From: an uncultured Burkholderiales bacterium
GTDB taxonomy: Bacteria > Pseudomonadota > Gammaproteobacteria > Burkholderiales > Burkholderiaceae_C
Reading direction: 5' to 3'
NCBI GenBank assembly: GCA_903828695.1
Contig: CAIKNE010000091.1
Coordinates: 1-33,982, forward strand
DNA: 33,982 bases
The translations under genes were made by a program, and so were the position numbers. Positions 6,413 through 15,179 of this stretch are shown here, one piece after another; within the stretch, counting starts at the first letter, position 1; each line of letters starts with the position of its first letter. A model generated the notes under the pieces. That model did not search any database and was not told the origin of the DNA. It was given only the letters and a program-made list of their open reading frames with translations.

Positions 6413-7252
6413 ATGTCGACACTATCAGTCATCATCATCACCAAAAATGAGCAGGCTCATATTGGGGATTGCATCCAAAGTGTCGCAGGTATAGCCGACG
6501 AAATCATAGTGCTTGATTCTCAAAGTACAGACCAAACACAGGAAATCGCAAAATCGTTAGGTGCAAAAGTTGACACCACAACGGATTGGCAGGGATTTGG
6601 AGTACAAAAAAACAGGGCCCTTGCCCTTGCAACCTCCGACTGGGTTTTGTCACTAGACGCTGACGAGCGCGTCACCCCCGAACTGGCCCAAGAGATTGAA
6701 TCAGTCGTGCACAAGCGGATTGACTCTGAACACCAAAATTCAAGGGACAATTATTTTTATATCAACCGACAAAGCTTTTACTGTGGGCGAAGGATCAAAC
6801 ACTCAGGTTGGCAAGACGATCAGATCCTCAGGCTTTTCAAGCGCGGCGCAGCGTCTTTTACCAATGACCGCGTTCATGAACGGATCATAAAGATATCCAG
6901 TGGTCAGTTCGACCCACTCACCCAACAAGCGCCCAGCGAGCCCAGTGCAAACAGACATAAGTCCGTGTTGAAAGGAGTACTAACACACTACAGCTTTACT
7001 GACTTTGATCAAGTTTTAGTCAAAATCAATCGCTACTCTTCCCTTTGGGCTGAGCAACAAGCAGATGCGGGGCGAACTGCAACCCCTTTTAAAGCGGCTG
7101 TACACGGCTTATCAGCTTTTGTTAAGACTTATATCTTTAAGTTCGGATTTTTAGACGGGTCCCACGGCTTTGCCCTTGCAGTATCTAACGCTGAAGGGGC
7201 CTATTACAAATATCTCAAGTTATGGCATCTTAATGCAACCAAACCACTCTAA
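6413..7252 (+). CDS. Family 2 glycosyltransferase, WaaE/KdtX-like (LPS core)
   Basis: From ATG 6413 the product has 279 residues and starts with STLSVIIITKNEQ, the normal N-terminal beta-strand of a GT-A fold. Further motifs are DEIIVLDSQSTD, the metal-binding LDADERV, and the block RRIKHSGWQDDQILRLFKR followed by VHERI, which is characteristic of WaaE/KdtX-type transferases that add sugars (heptose or glucose) to the inner core of lipopolysaccharide. The C-terminal third has two amphipathic or hydrophobic helices typical of the family. The frame runs back to a GTG at 6248 but those 55 residues are lysine-rich and lack conserved features, so the later ATG is chosen; no clear ribosome binding site decides. 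It is divergent from tolB and leads the plus-strand glycan genes. The acceptor and sugar are not determined by the sequence. Confidence 0.88.
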   Translation: MSTLSVIIITKNEQAHIGDCIQSVAGIADEIIVLDSQSTDQTQEIAKSLGAKVDTTTDWQGFGVQKNRALALATSDWVLSLDADERVTPELAQEIESVVHKRIDSEHQNSRDNYFYINRQSFYCGRRIKHSGWQDDQILRLFKRGAASFTNDRVHERIIKISSGQFDPLTQQAPSEPSANRHKSVLKGVLTHYSFTDFDQVLVKINRYSSLWAEQQADAGRTATPFKAAVHGLSAFVKTYIFKFGFLDGSHGFALAVSNAEGAYYKYLKLWHLNATKPL

Positions 7253-7337
7253 CACTATACCCTCACCTTTAACCAAATTGACTTAAACAAAGTTGTAATC
7301 TGTTTGATCCCGAACAGTTCATTCACACGCCAAGCAC

Positions 7338-8174
7338 ATGATCATAGCAAGCGAATTTCAAATCTCAATAGTATTGGCGACCTACAACTGGCCCAGTGCG
7401 CTAACTTTGTGTTTAGAGAGTTTGAGGGGTCAAACAGATTTGAATTTCGAAATCCTGATAGCAGATGATGGGTCTAAGGATGCAACAAGATCCTTGATCA
7501 ACGAGATGTCCTCCAACTTTCCTGTCAAGATCACCCATTTATGGCAAGAGGACATGGGGTTTAGAAAATCAAAGATCTTGAATGTCGGGATTGAGCGTGC
7601 CACAGGGGAATATTTGATTTTCTTAGACTCAGATTGCATCGTTCAACCCGATTTTGTAGCTCAGCACCGGCTACTCGCAAGGCCGTCCCAATTGATCACG
7701 GGTAGTCGTATTTTGGTGTCACCCCAAACAACCCAGTCTTTATGCCCCTCTGAGCTGAGTCCATCCGTTGCCAAAAGCAGCGTTGATCGGCTCATCCGAA
7801 CAGTCAACTTACTTAAACTGCGCTTGAAAGGGGGTATTAACAAATTATTGCCCTTGCTCGTCAAGTTACCCAACCATCGCTTTAGGGCTTACCCACCTTA
7901 TGTGTGGAGACGAATCAAGGGCTGCAATATGTCATGTTGGAGAGGGGATGCTTTAAAAATAAACGGCTTTGATGAGAGTTTTGAGGGCTGGGGTCATGAG
8001 GATGCAGACTTTGTCTTTCGATTAGAGAGTCTGGGGATACGCCGAATATCTGGCAGTTTCGCAACCGAAGTACTGCATTTATGGCACAAAACACAACCTA
8101 GCGATAAAGAGCATATGAACCGAGAGCGCGTACTGGGGCGGATTCAACAGCACCGCCCAAGCCCCTTGGCCTGA
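7338..8174 (+). CDS. Family 2 glycosyltransferase with galactosyltransferase-type C-terminal region
   Basis: The 278-residue protein opens with ISIVLATYNWPSAL and has DDGSKDAT and FLDSDCI, the nucleotide-sugar and metal-binding motifs of GT-A family 2 enzymes. Near the C terminus comes GCNMSCWRGDALKINGFDE followed by GWGHEDADFVFRLE, the pattern of the galactosyltransferase C-terminal domain seen in chondroitin-polymerase-like and LPS enzymes; the ED pair is the likely catalytic base region. No transmembrane segment is seen, so it probably acts at the inner face of the inner membrane. It sits 85 nt after the WaaE-like gene and 112 nt before msbA, on the same strand, which suggests a role in LPS or another surface glycan. 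Substrates are unknown. Confidence 0.88.
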   Translation: MIIASEFQISIVLATYNWPSALTLCLESLRGQTDLNFEILIADDGSKDATRSLINEMSSNFPVKITHLWQEDMGFRKSKILNVGIERATGEYLIFLDSDCIVQPDFVAQHRLLARPSQLITGSRILVSPQTTQSLCPSELSPSVAKSSVDRLIRTVNLLKLRLKGGINKLLPLLVKLPNHRFRAYPPYVWRRIKGCNMSCWRGDALKINGFDESFEGWGHEDADFVFRLESLGIRRISGSFATEVLHLWHKTQPSDKEHMNRERVLGRIQQHRPSPLA

Positions 8175-8286
8175 TGGATCGCTTTTGCAAAGTCCGGGGG
8201 CGGGCTTGCTACTCTCAGCGATAATACAAATTGGCGCGCCCCAGTTTTTTTTAGTTCTAAATTTAGCCCACTCCCACTACACTGAT

Positions 8287-10083
8287 ATGACCGATTACTC
8301 ACAAATCTTCACGCGACTCAAACGGGCGGGCAAATACTTCTCTAAACCCAAGAGCGCTTGGATGGCAACGATCGCCTCTGTGATCATCATGTCTTTGACT
8401 GAGCCCTTAGTCCCGGCCCTCCTAAAACCGCTTCTAGACGAGGGCTTTCAAGGCGGCTCTATTCAAATATGGTTGGTACCCGTTTGTATCTTGGGTTTAT
8501 TTGGGATTCGAGGCTTTTGTGCTTTCACCGGTCAGGTTACTTTAGCCAAGGTTGCCAATCTAGGGCTCTACGGACTCAGAAAGGCCATGTTTACACGTCT
8601 TCAAGACGCCCATCCCTCGCTCTTTAGACTTCAAAGCTCCAGCGCACTGGGAAACACTCTGGTCTACGAAGTTCAAAGCGGGGCTTATATGATGGTCAAT
8701 TCCATCTTGAGCGTAACCCGTGACAGTTTGACCCTGATGGCACTGATCGGTTATTTGCTCTATCTCAACTGGAAACTCAGTTTGATCGTAGCCTTTTTGT
8801 TCCCAAGCGTGGCTTGGCTCATGAAGGCGATGACAAAAAGGCTCTTCAAGTTGACCACCAGCAACCAAAAAGCGACCGACGAATTGGCTTATGTTGTTGA
8901 GGAAAATGCGCTGGCTTACCGTGAAATTCGCCTCTACGGCGCCCAGCAGTCCCAGGTCGATAGGTTTGTAAAACTGGGTGAGACCTTGGAGCGATTGGCA
9001 ATGAAGTCCACCGTAGCCTCCTCGGCCCTCACCCCGCTCACGCAGATGATGTCCGCAGTAGCTTTGTCAGGCGTCATTAGTATCGCTTTGTTGCAAAGCA
9101 CTCAGAGCGGAACAACTGTTGGTGGGTTTGCGGCCTTTGTAACTGCAATGCTGATGCTGATCGCACCCATTAAACATTTGTCCGAAGTTGCAGGCCCTAT
9201 CACCAGGGGGCTAGCCGCGCTTGAGCGCGGTATCGACCTGATTGAGAATACACCCGTTGAAACGGGGGGCGAATTCACAAGTGTTCGGGCAAAGGGGGAG
9301 CTCACTCTTACCAACGTAACAGTTCAGTACCAAGCCGACGTTGCACCTGCCCTCGACCAATTATCTTTAACCGTTCATCCGGGGGAGACCATTGCATTAG
9401 TGGGTTCATCGGGATCTGGTAAAACCACCCTCGCAAGCTTGCTGCCTCGTATTCTTGATGCCAACTCAGGGGACGTCTTCTTGGACGGCGTGAACGTTAA
9501 AGAGTGGAATCTTGAGAGCTTGCGCAAACAATTTGCGATGGTGAGTCAAAATGTTATTGTCCTAAACGACACGCTCGCCAAGAACGTAGCCCTTGGACAA
9601 GAGGTAGATCATCAACGCGTGAGAGCGTGTCTCGTATCTGCGAATTTAGGAGCTTTCTTAGAGTCCCTCCCCGAACAAGAGAATACGGTGGTAGGCCACA
9701 ACGCCTCCCAACTCTCGGGCGGCCAAAGACAACGATTAGCCCTTGCACGAGCGCTTTATAAAGACGCACCCATCCTCATTTTGGATGAGGCCACCTCGGC
9801 GCTGGACAACGAATCAGAGAGCTTGGTGCAAAGCGCTCTCACCCGCCTGCAAAAGGACCGTACGACAATCGTGATTGCGCACCGCTTATCAACGATTGAA
9901 CACGCACAGCGTATCTTGGTGATGGACTCAGGACGCATTATCGAGTCGGGCACACACAAAGAGTTACTGAGTAAATCGGGGGCCTATGCGGCTTTGTTCA
10001 AACTTGGCAATTTTGGACATGCACATATGGACAGCCGAGGAGAAGCTCCAAATCCTGAACAATCCAAGGTCCCGTTGGTTTAA
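8287..10083 (+). CDS. msbA: Lipid A export ABC transporter, MsbA type (permease-ATPase fusion)
   Basis: The 598-residue product from ATG 8287 combines an N-terminal six-helix transmembrane domain (about residues 25-310) with a C-terminal ABC ATPase: Walker A GSSGSGKTT (near residue 373), signature LSGGQRQRLALARAL (near 475), Walker B ILILDEATSALD and H-loop IAHRLS. Length and order match MsbA, the homodimeric flippase that moves lipid A-core across the inner membrane. The LLDEGF and LVYEVQSGA segments in the membrane domain also fit MsbA. The frame runs to a TTG at 8185, but those 34 residues are poorly conserved in character. Its place within glycosyltransferase genes supports LPS export; a different lipid or peptide substrate cannot be excluded. 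lpxK, often next to msbA in gammaproteobacteria, is 22 kb away here. Confidence 0.9.
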   Translation: MTDYSQIFTRLKRAGKYFSKPKSAWMATIASVIIMSLTEPLVPALLKPLLDEGFQGGSIQIWLVPVCILGLFGIRGFCAFTGQVTLAKVANLGLYGLRKAMFTRLQDAHPSLFRLQSSSALGNTLVYEVQSGAYMMVNSILSVTRDSLTLMALIGYLLYLNWKLSLIVAFLFPSVAWLMKAMTKRLFKLTTSNQKATDELAYVVEENALAYREIRLYGAQQSQVDRFVKLGETLERLAMKSTVASSALTPLTQMMSAVALSGVISIALLQSTQSGTTVGGFAAFVTAMLMLIAPIKHLSEVAGPITRGLAALERGIDLIENTPVETGGEFTSVRAKGELTLTNVTVQYQADVAPALDQLSLTVHPGETIALVGSSGSGKTTLASLLPRILDANSGDVFLDGVNVKEWNLESLRKQFAMVSQNVIVLNDTLAKNVALGQEVDHQRVRACLVSANLGAFLESLPEQENTVVGHNASQLSGGQRQRLALARALYKDAPILILDEATSALDNESESLVQSALTRLQKDRTTIVIAHRLSTIEHAQRILVMDSGRIIESGTHKELLSKSGAYAALFKLGNFGHAHMDSRGEAPNPEQSKVPLV

Positions 10084-10087
10084 ACTC

Positions 10088-10125
10088 AACGCTTAGACGG
10101 GATTAATTCCCAGGTCCTGAGCGTT
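10088..10125. terminator. Possible bidirectional terminator between msbA and the GT9 gene
   Basis: AACGCT (10088-10093) pairs with AGCGTT (10120-10125), and GGGA/TCCC pair inside. The convergent stop codons lie at its edges. A short TTTT follows on the plus strand. It overlaps the last codons of the minus-strand gene. Weak support. Confidence 0.3.
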
Positions 10126-11353
10126 TTAACAATCTCAAAAAGGCCGACACGAACTCCTCTGTTTGTGGATCAATCACGCGCGCGCACCAATCAACATCAT
10201 GAAACGATGTGTGCTCAGCGTAGGTAAACCAAACCAGTGTTGGACGCTTCAAACCAACTGCCATGTGATACGGACCTGAGTCGGTCGTGATGAACACATC
10301 ACACGCATCGATCACCCCTGTTAATCCAGATAAGTCTGTACAACCCGCATAGTTAATCATGTGGGAACAGGCCAAGGGTGATCCACGATTGCTGGAGAGG
10401 GAGTCGTAAACGGCCATAAACTCCTCATTGATTTCTCGCTCATTGGGAGCGCCCGTTAAAACCAATCGGTGAGGATACTTACTGGCTACGCTTAGCATAC
10501 ACTGCGCAAGGCGTCTGAGATCTGGCCTTTTGTACATAGCGTCCGGCGTACCGCATCCTATGTTAAGACCCACGATCACCTGATGATCGCTGAGAGCGGT
10601 GCTGATGCTAGTGGACCCGCCAGGCATTTGCTCAAGCGCACTGAGTAAAGTAGTTTTCGCTGTTTGCCCCTGTGGGGTCACATTCAGCTCAATGGGCAGG
10701 CGATGTCTGTAAATACCCCAGCGCGCTAGGGCGACGAAATCTCTATTCGTGTACTCCAGAGGCAGTTCATATCCAAACCGCTTCGCAAACTCTTGAACAC
10801 TGGGCGCGCTTTGTGAGTAGAAGTATTTGCGTCCAAAAACTTGATGAATACCGAGCGACCTTGCACCTACTGCGCGCGCTGCAAACCAAGTGAGCAAACT
10901 CGTTCTTGCGCCTGAGGCCTCAAAGTCCACTACCCAGTCCGCACGACTGCGACGTGCGCTTATCTGAACACTTTTGATCAACTGATTAAATGGCACTTTG
11001 GCTCGTTCAAAGCGCGCTAGGCCGGGATGCCCGTGTTGAATCACTAAAAACTCAGCACTGCTCAGTAAATGGTGCTCCTTGATCAAGACCTCTGTTGGAT
11101 AGCCCTCGTGTTTGCTCAAAAACAAGAGGTGTAACTGAACACCGGGCCACCTCAGTTTAAGGGCGCGCCAAGCAGCACTAGACCTCAGCAAATCACCCAC
11201 GCCCATGCTGTGTGACTTAATCATCAGAATAGAGCGAGGCGGAGTCAGGGGAGGCGTCTCGGCCCAAAGCTTGGGTGAACTTACAAGTTGGGCAATCTCA
11301 TCAGAGGCGTTCAACGGCGCGTCCCCCTCAGTGGCTTCTTGGTGAGTCATCAT
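10103..11353 (-). CDS. Family 9 glycosyltransferase (ADP-heptose:LPS heptosyltransferase-like)
   Basis: The 416-residue product from ATG 11353 shows the GT9 layout: an N-terminal half with ILMIKSHSMGVGDLLRSSAAWRALK (the region that grips the acceptor, with the usual alternating GD motif) and a C-terminal nucleotide-sugar half with IGLNIGCGTP-type and LTGAPNE segments and the diagnostic DVFITTDSGPYHMAVGLKRPTLVWF. Such enzymes add heptose from ADP-heptose to the inner core of LPS (WaaC/WaaF/WaaQ group). An N-terminal stretch of about 40 residues precedes the family domain. The start overlaps the end of the GT4 gene by 26 nt, implying translational coupling. A longer TTG start at 11387-11389 is possible. 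Which heptosyltransferase it is cannot be decided. Confidence 0.85.
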   Translation of the reverse strand: MMTHQEATEGDAPLNASDEIAQLVSSPKLWAETPPLTPPRSILMIKSHSMGVGDLLRSSAAWRALKLRWPGVQLHLLFLSKHEGYPTEVLIKEHHLLSSAEFLVIQHGHPGLARFERAKVPFNQLIKSVQISARRSRADWVVDFEASGARTSLLTWFAARAVGARSLGIHQVFGRKYFYSQSAPSVQEFAKRFGYELPLEYTNRDFVALARWGIYRHRLPIELNVTPQGQTAKTTLLSALEQMPGGSTSISTALSDHQVIVGLNIGCGTPDAMYKRPDLRRLAQCMLSVASKYPHRLVLTGAPNEREINEEFMAVYDSLSSNRGSPLACSHMINYAGCTDLSGLTGVIDACDVFITTDSGPYHMAVGLKRPTLVWFTYAEHTSFHDVDWCARVIDPQTEEFVSAFLRLLKRSGPGN

Positions 11354-12791
11354 GCGCTTGATGGTGTTGGTTATTGTGAGCGTAGGCAATGTGGGTATAG
11401 ACCGTATTTTGCAACTCCGCCATCCGGGACCAATCCTGGGTTTTTGCCCACTCCTGGGCTTGGGTAGATAAAAGGTCTGCCATCAGTCCTTGAAGCGCCA
11501 AAACAACCTTACCCGCCAGCTCAACGGGGTCCTCGGGACTTTGGAGTATCAGTGCAGTCTCATGATCTGTGAGCTCTGCGCTGATACCGCAGTACTGCGC
11601 CCCAGAGACGATCACGGGCAGGCCCTGCGCCATGGCCTCGAGCACCACCATCCCAAAGGTATCCTCCTTTGTTGGATGTATGAGCAGGTCACACGCTTCA
11701 TAGAGTTCGCTCAGAACTTGTGCGTTCACGACACCTTTTTCTAAGACACGCTCAGAGACTTTATTTCTCACCAAGTGCGCCCAAAACTCCCTCGGCTTGG
11801 CTGCTCCAGCAATAATAAGTACATAATCACTGGGCAGTAAAGCAAGTGCATTTAAAGCGGTGTCTAAACCTTTTTTCTGAGCATCATGCCCAACCCAAAG
11901 TAAACACCTTGCATGCTCGGGGAGTCCCAAGCGCTCTCTAGCTTGCAGGCGACGCAGCGCTCTAGCACCCTGACTCAGGAGCTCTTTGACATGCACACCA
12001 GGGGGGATCGTCATCATGGCCTGTGGGCTGCATCCCAGGGAGTACTTGAGAATTTTATGCAGTGGCTCTGATACACAAATGAACCACCTACCCGGCTTGT
12101 TTGTGAGTCTTAATTTCTCCAAAGCGACGTAACAAAGTAGACGCGGACTAATGCATACCTTTAGCCATTGGAGAGCTTTTTGATGCGTTGATTTACCGGC
12201 AAACAAATTGTGAGTTAAGGGCATGACATGCACAGTTTGTACATTACCTGACCAGGTGTTTTCATGGGAATGAACAATGTCAAATCCCTGAGCTCTGCGC
12301 GTAGCCCAGGCACAGTAAGCGGCGTAAAGTAATTGATTCAACCACCGCGGACGAACAAAAAGATGGGGGACTTGGTGATAGGTGACGCCCGGGAAATGGT
12401 GATCTATTTTCTGAGCAAAGACATGGAATTCATGCAAATGAGCCAATTCTTCGACCAATGCAACAGCGTAATGCTCAGCACCCCCGGCGGTGGGATCAAA
12501 ATTTCTATGCAGCACCGCAATCCTCAAAGGTTGATTAAAGGGGGTAGAGAGTGAGGATTGGATCTCTTTGTTCAAAATGCCTTTAAAGCCCGGCGTGTCC
12601 CCCCCCCTTAAAGAGGCCTGCTCCTGAAGCCCTGCTGTGCCTGAGAGAGGGCGGGAGAAAGCAGAGTCTGGGTTCACGCCAACTCGTTTACCCAGTAACT
12701 CCTCTTCATTCAAGGGTCGCCCACCCGAGAAGTCTCCCTTAGATGAACCGGCGAGTGAGGACGTGTCCTTGGGCTTGGATTTACCCAACAT
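11328..12791 (-). CDS. Family 4 glycosyltransferase with a long unstructured N-terminal extension
   Basis: From ATG 12791 the protein has 487 residues. The glycosyltransferase domain begins near residue 88 with LRIAVLHRNFDPTAGGAEHY, continues with the acceptor half and FDIVHSHENTW, and ends in a GT4 donor half: LLWVGHDAQKKGLDTAL, YEACDLLIHPTKEDTFGMVVLEAMAQGLPVIV (the EX7E motif region). Residues 1-87 are rich in S, G, K, P and L, have no family match by eye, and contain a G9 tract in the DNA (12599-12607). The frame is open further up to 12911, overlapping the deacetylase gene; ATG 12791 is the only ATG before the domain and lies 46 nt after the deacetylase stop. A TTG start near 12530 would give a standard-length enzyme. 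The gene overlaps the GT9 gene, so all three minus-strand glycan genes are likely cotranscribed. Sugar and acceptor are unknown. Confidence 0.85.
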   Translation of the reverse strand: MLGKSKPKDTSSLAGSSKGDFSGGRPLNEEELLGKRVGVNPDSAFSRPLSGTAGLQEQASLRGGDTPGFKGILNKEIQSSLSTPFNQPLRIAVLHRNFDPTAGGAEHYAVALVEELAHLHEFHVFAQKIDHHFPGVTYHQVPHLFVRPRWLNQLLYAAYCAWATRRAQGFDIVHSHENTWSGNVQTVHVMPLTHNLFAGKSTHQKALQWLKVCISPRLLCYVALEKLRLTNKPGRWFICVSEPLHKILKYSLGCSPQAMMTIPPGVHVKELLSQGARALRRLQARERLGLPEHARCLLWVGHDAQKKGLDTALNALALLPSDYVLIIAGAAKPREFWAHLVRNKVSERVLEKGVVNAQVLSELYEACDLLIHPTKEDTFGMVVLEAMAQGLPVIVSGAQYCGISAELTDHETALILQSPEDPVELAGKVVLALQGLMADLLSTQAQEWAKTQDWSRMAELQNTVYTHIAYAHNNQHHQAHDDSPRSH

Positions 12792-12837
12792 CTCACTGAT
12801 TGCTTTTATAAATGCTGCGTTCAAAACTGTTGCTTCC

Positions 12838-13596
12838 TCAATTAGCGTGACGATCTTCGTAGGGGGTTGCAATTTTGAGTAGAAATTGCAACCCACTCGT
12901 AGACCTAACAATTGGCACTCGGGGGAGTTCGAACTCTTTGAAGGGGGTCACCCCCCCCTTCGCTGGGCTGCATGCAACCCGGCTGCGGTGCGTGGTGGTC
13001 GCTGCAGCGTAACCAGCGGCTTGTACAAAGCTTGCGCACTTTGAATCATAATCCCCGTAGGGATAACAAAATTGGTTCACTTGCGTACCCAATCTAAGCT
13101 CTAATTCACTTTTACTGCGCACAATTTCCGCTTGTTGATCGACTTCGTCAAGTTGCAACAAATTACGGTGGGTAAGCGTATGAGAGCCTATCTCTTGTCC
13201 AGCCTGTATCCACTGCCCTAACTCACGCTCGTTCATCAACTGAGCGCTGGGCACGCCTAACGGTGCGTCCCAACTATTGGTCGCACCAATTAAATCGTTC
13301 ACGACATAACAGGTCGAGCTAAACCCAAAACGCATCAAAACTGGGGCTGCGTGTACGAGGTTATTTAAGTAACCGTCATCAAACGTGATGCCAACCACAC
13401 GCCCTGATTTCTCACCCCTCAAATACGGCATCAACTCCGTCATGCTGAGACCACGGTAGCCGAGAATTTTAAGCAGGTACATTTGCCTGTGAAACGATCC
13501 TGGACTGACATACAAACTGCGCATCGGCGTGCCCTTGAGGGGTGCCTGCTCTATTTGGTGATAAGTCAGTATGGGAATAAACTCGGACTTTGCCAT
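12838..13596 (-). CDS. Polysaccharide deacetylase (NodB domain)
   Basis: The 252-residue protein has the NodB homology domain of carbohydrate esterase family 4: ILTYHQIE at the N terminus, motif 1 TFDDGY (catalytic base and metal-binding Asp), motif 2 SHTLTH (metal-binding histidines) and motif 3 CYPYGDYD. These enzymes remove N- or O-acetyl groups from polysaccharides. No signal peptide or membrane segment is visible from ATG 13596, which suggests action in the cytoplasm on a lipid-linked or nucleotide-linked precursor rather than on finished polymer. It starts the minus-strand glycan cluster and follows the RNase G gene by 22 nt, so it may share that transcript. A G8 tract lies near the 3' end (12951-12958). 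The substrate is unknown. Confidence 0.9.
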   Translation of the reverse strand: MAKSEFIPILTYHQIEQAPLKGTPMRSLYVSPGSFHRQMYLLKILGYRGLSMTELMPYLRGEKSGRVVGITFDDGYLNNLVHAAPVLMRFGFSSTCYVVNDLIGATNSWDAPLGVPSAQLMNERELGQWIQAGQEIGSHTLTHRNLLQLDEVDQQAEIVRSKSELELRLGTQVNQFCYPYGDYDSKCASFVQAAGYAAATTTHRSRVACSPAKGGVTPFKEFELPRVPIVRSTSGLQFLLKIATPYEDRHAN

Positions 13597-13618
13597 GTAT
13601 TTTTCAATTCAACAGTTT

Positions 13619-15124
13619 TTACAGCAAAACAATGTCATAAGTTTCGGGGCCTAAACCAGACTCGGACTTGAGGGAGATGGGCTTGCCGATAAAGTCACTC
13701 AGACCCGCCAAATGCTGACTCTCCTCATCCATCATTAAATCGATCACCTCGGGGGAGGCCATGACTTTAATCTCTTGTGGGTTAAATTGCCTCGCCTCTC
13801 TTAAGATCTCTCTGAAGATATCGTAGACCACACTTCTTGGTGTTTTGACAATTCCCTTGCCCAAACAAATCTCGCAGGGCTTACAAAGCAGATGCGCCAA
13901 AGATTCTCGTGTCCTTTTGCGGGTGAGCTCAACGAGGCCCAAGGCTGAGAACTGACTCATGACGGTCTTAACACGGTCTCGTTTTAAATGCTTTTGAAAC
14001 TCCGCAAGTACGGCCACTTTGTGATCCTCGCGCACCATATCTATAAAGTCCACAACAACGATACCACCCAAATTCCTAAGTCGTAGTTGGCGCGCGATGG
14101 AGCCCGCGGCCTCTAAATTGGTTTTAAAAATGGTGTCATCAAAATTTCTAGCACCCACAAAACCACCCGTATTCACATCCACCGTGGTCAATGCCTCGGT
14201 TTGGTCGATCACTAGGTAGCCCCCCGACTTAAGGTCTACTCGCCGCCCGAGCGCCTTGTTGATTTCGTCATCAATACCGTACAGATCAAATATGGGACGC
14301 TCGCCTTTGTAGCGCTCGAGTTTGGAGGCTGCAGCGGGCATGAACTCTTTGGCAAATTCGCATAAATGTTCAAACTGCTCCTTGGAGTCAAGTTTGATGG
14401 AGTTCGTAGTCTCATCCACCAAATCTCTTAAAACCCTTTGCAACAAACTAAGGTCCTGGTGAATGATCGATTTAGGGGGCATCTTCGTTGAGGAGTCTTT
14501 AATTCTGAGCCAAGCCTTTCTGAGATAGCGAATATCCTCCAAGAGCTCTGCGTCAGTTGCGTCCTCCCCGTTTGTCCTTAAGATAAAACCGCCCCAGCCC
14601 TGAGTGCTCTCCCGGTCAGCGCTGGTGAATAGAGTTTGTACGAGTGTTTGTAGACGCTCTTTGAGAATCGTTCGTTGCTCAAGGGGTATCTTTTGAGAGA
14701 CGCCAATATGCTCATCTTGGGGCAAAAAAACCAACAAACGTCCAGCTATGCTTACCTGCGTGGTGAGCCGTGCGCCCTTGGTGCCAATAGGATCTTTGAT
14801 CACTTGGACCATCAAGGTTTGGCCCTCAAAGATTTGTTTCTCTATCGGGACCAAACTAAGCTCAGCTCCCTCTAGCTCTGTGTGTCGGGCGGCAATTGAG
14901 CTTTGCAGATCAGCGACATGAAGAAAGGCCGCCCGCTCAAGTCCGACATCAATAAAGGCAGATTGCATACCCGGCAACACCCGAGAGACCTTGCCCATGT
15001 AAATATTTCCAACCAACCCGCGCTCGAGCGTTCTCTCTAAATGAAGCTCTTGAACAGCGCCCTGCTCGAGCACGGCAACCCTCGTTTCCTGAGGTGACCA
15101 ATTGATTAAGATTTCTTTTTGCAT
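13619..15124 (-). CDS. rng: Ribonuclease G
   Basis: The 501-residue product matches RNase G in length (E. coli about 489) and lacks the long C-terminal scaffold of RNase E. It begins with KEILINWSPQETRVAVLE, has an S1 RNA-binding segment (GNIYMGKVSRVLPGMQSAFIDVG...AAFLHVAD, about residues 39-75 onward), the 5'-sensor/RNase H-like regions, the catalytic DNase I-like site with TVDVNTGGFVG and GGIVVVDFIDM (two Mg-binding Asp residues), and a zinc-link CKPCEICLGKG near residue 415. RNase G matures the 5' end of 16S rRNA and takes part in mRNA decay. It is 55 nt downstream of maf, an adjacency widespread in proteobacteria. Confidence 0.95.
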   Translation of the reverse strand: MQKEILINWSPQETRVAVLEQGAVQELHLERTLERGLVGNIYMGKVSRVLPGMQSAFIDVGLERAAFLHVADLQSSIAARHTELEGAELSLVPIEKQIFEGQTLMVQVIKDPIGTKGARLTTQVSIAGRLLVFLPQDEHIGVSQKIPLEQRTILKERLQTLVQTLFTSADRESTQGWGGFILRTNGEDATDAELLEDIRYLRKAWLRIKDSSTKMPPKSIIHQDLSLLQRVLRDLVDETTNSIKLDSKEQFEHLCEFAKEFMPAAASKLERYKGERPIFDLYGIDDEINKALGRRVDLKSGGYLVIDQTEALTTVDVNTGGFVGARNFDDTIFKTNLEAAGSIARQLRLRNLGGIVVVDFIDMVREDHKVAVLAEFQKHLKRDRVKTVMSQFSALGLVELTRKRTRESLAHLLCKPCEICLGKGIVKTPRSVVYDIFREILREARQFNPQEIKVMASPEVIDLMMDEESQHLAGLSDFIGKPISLKSESGLGPETYDIVLL

Positions 15125-15179
15125 GGGGTTTTACTTTTGCATTACAGGCGTTATTTTCTCTCTCAACCGTCTGCGCGGT

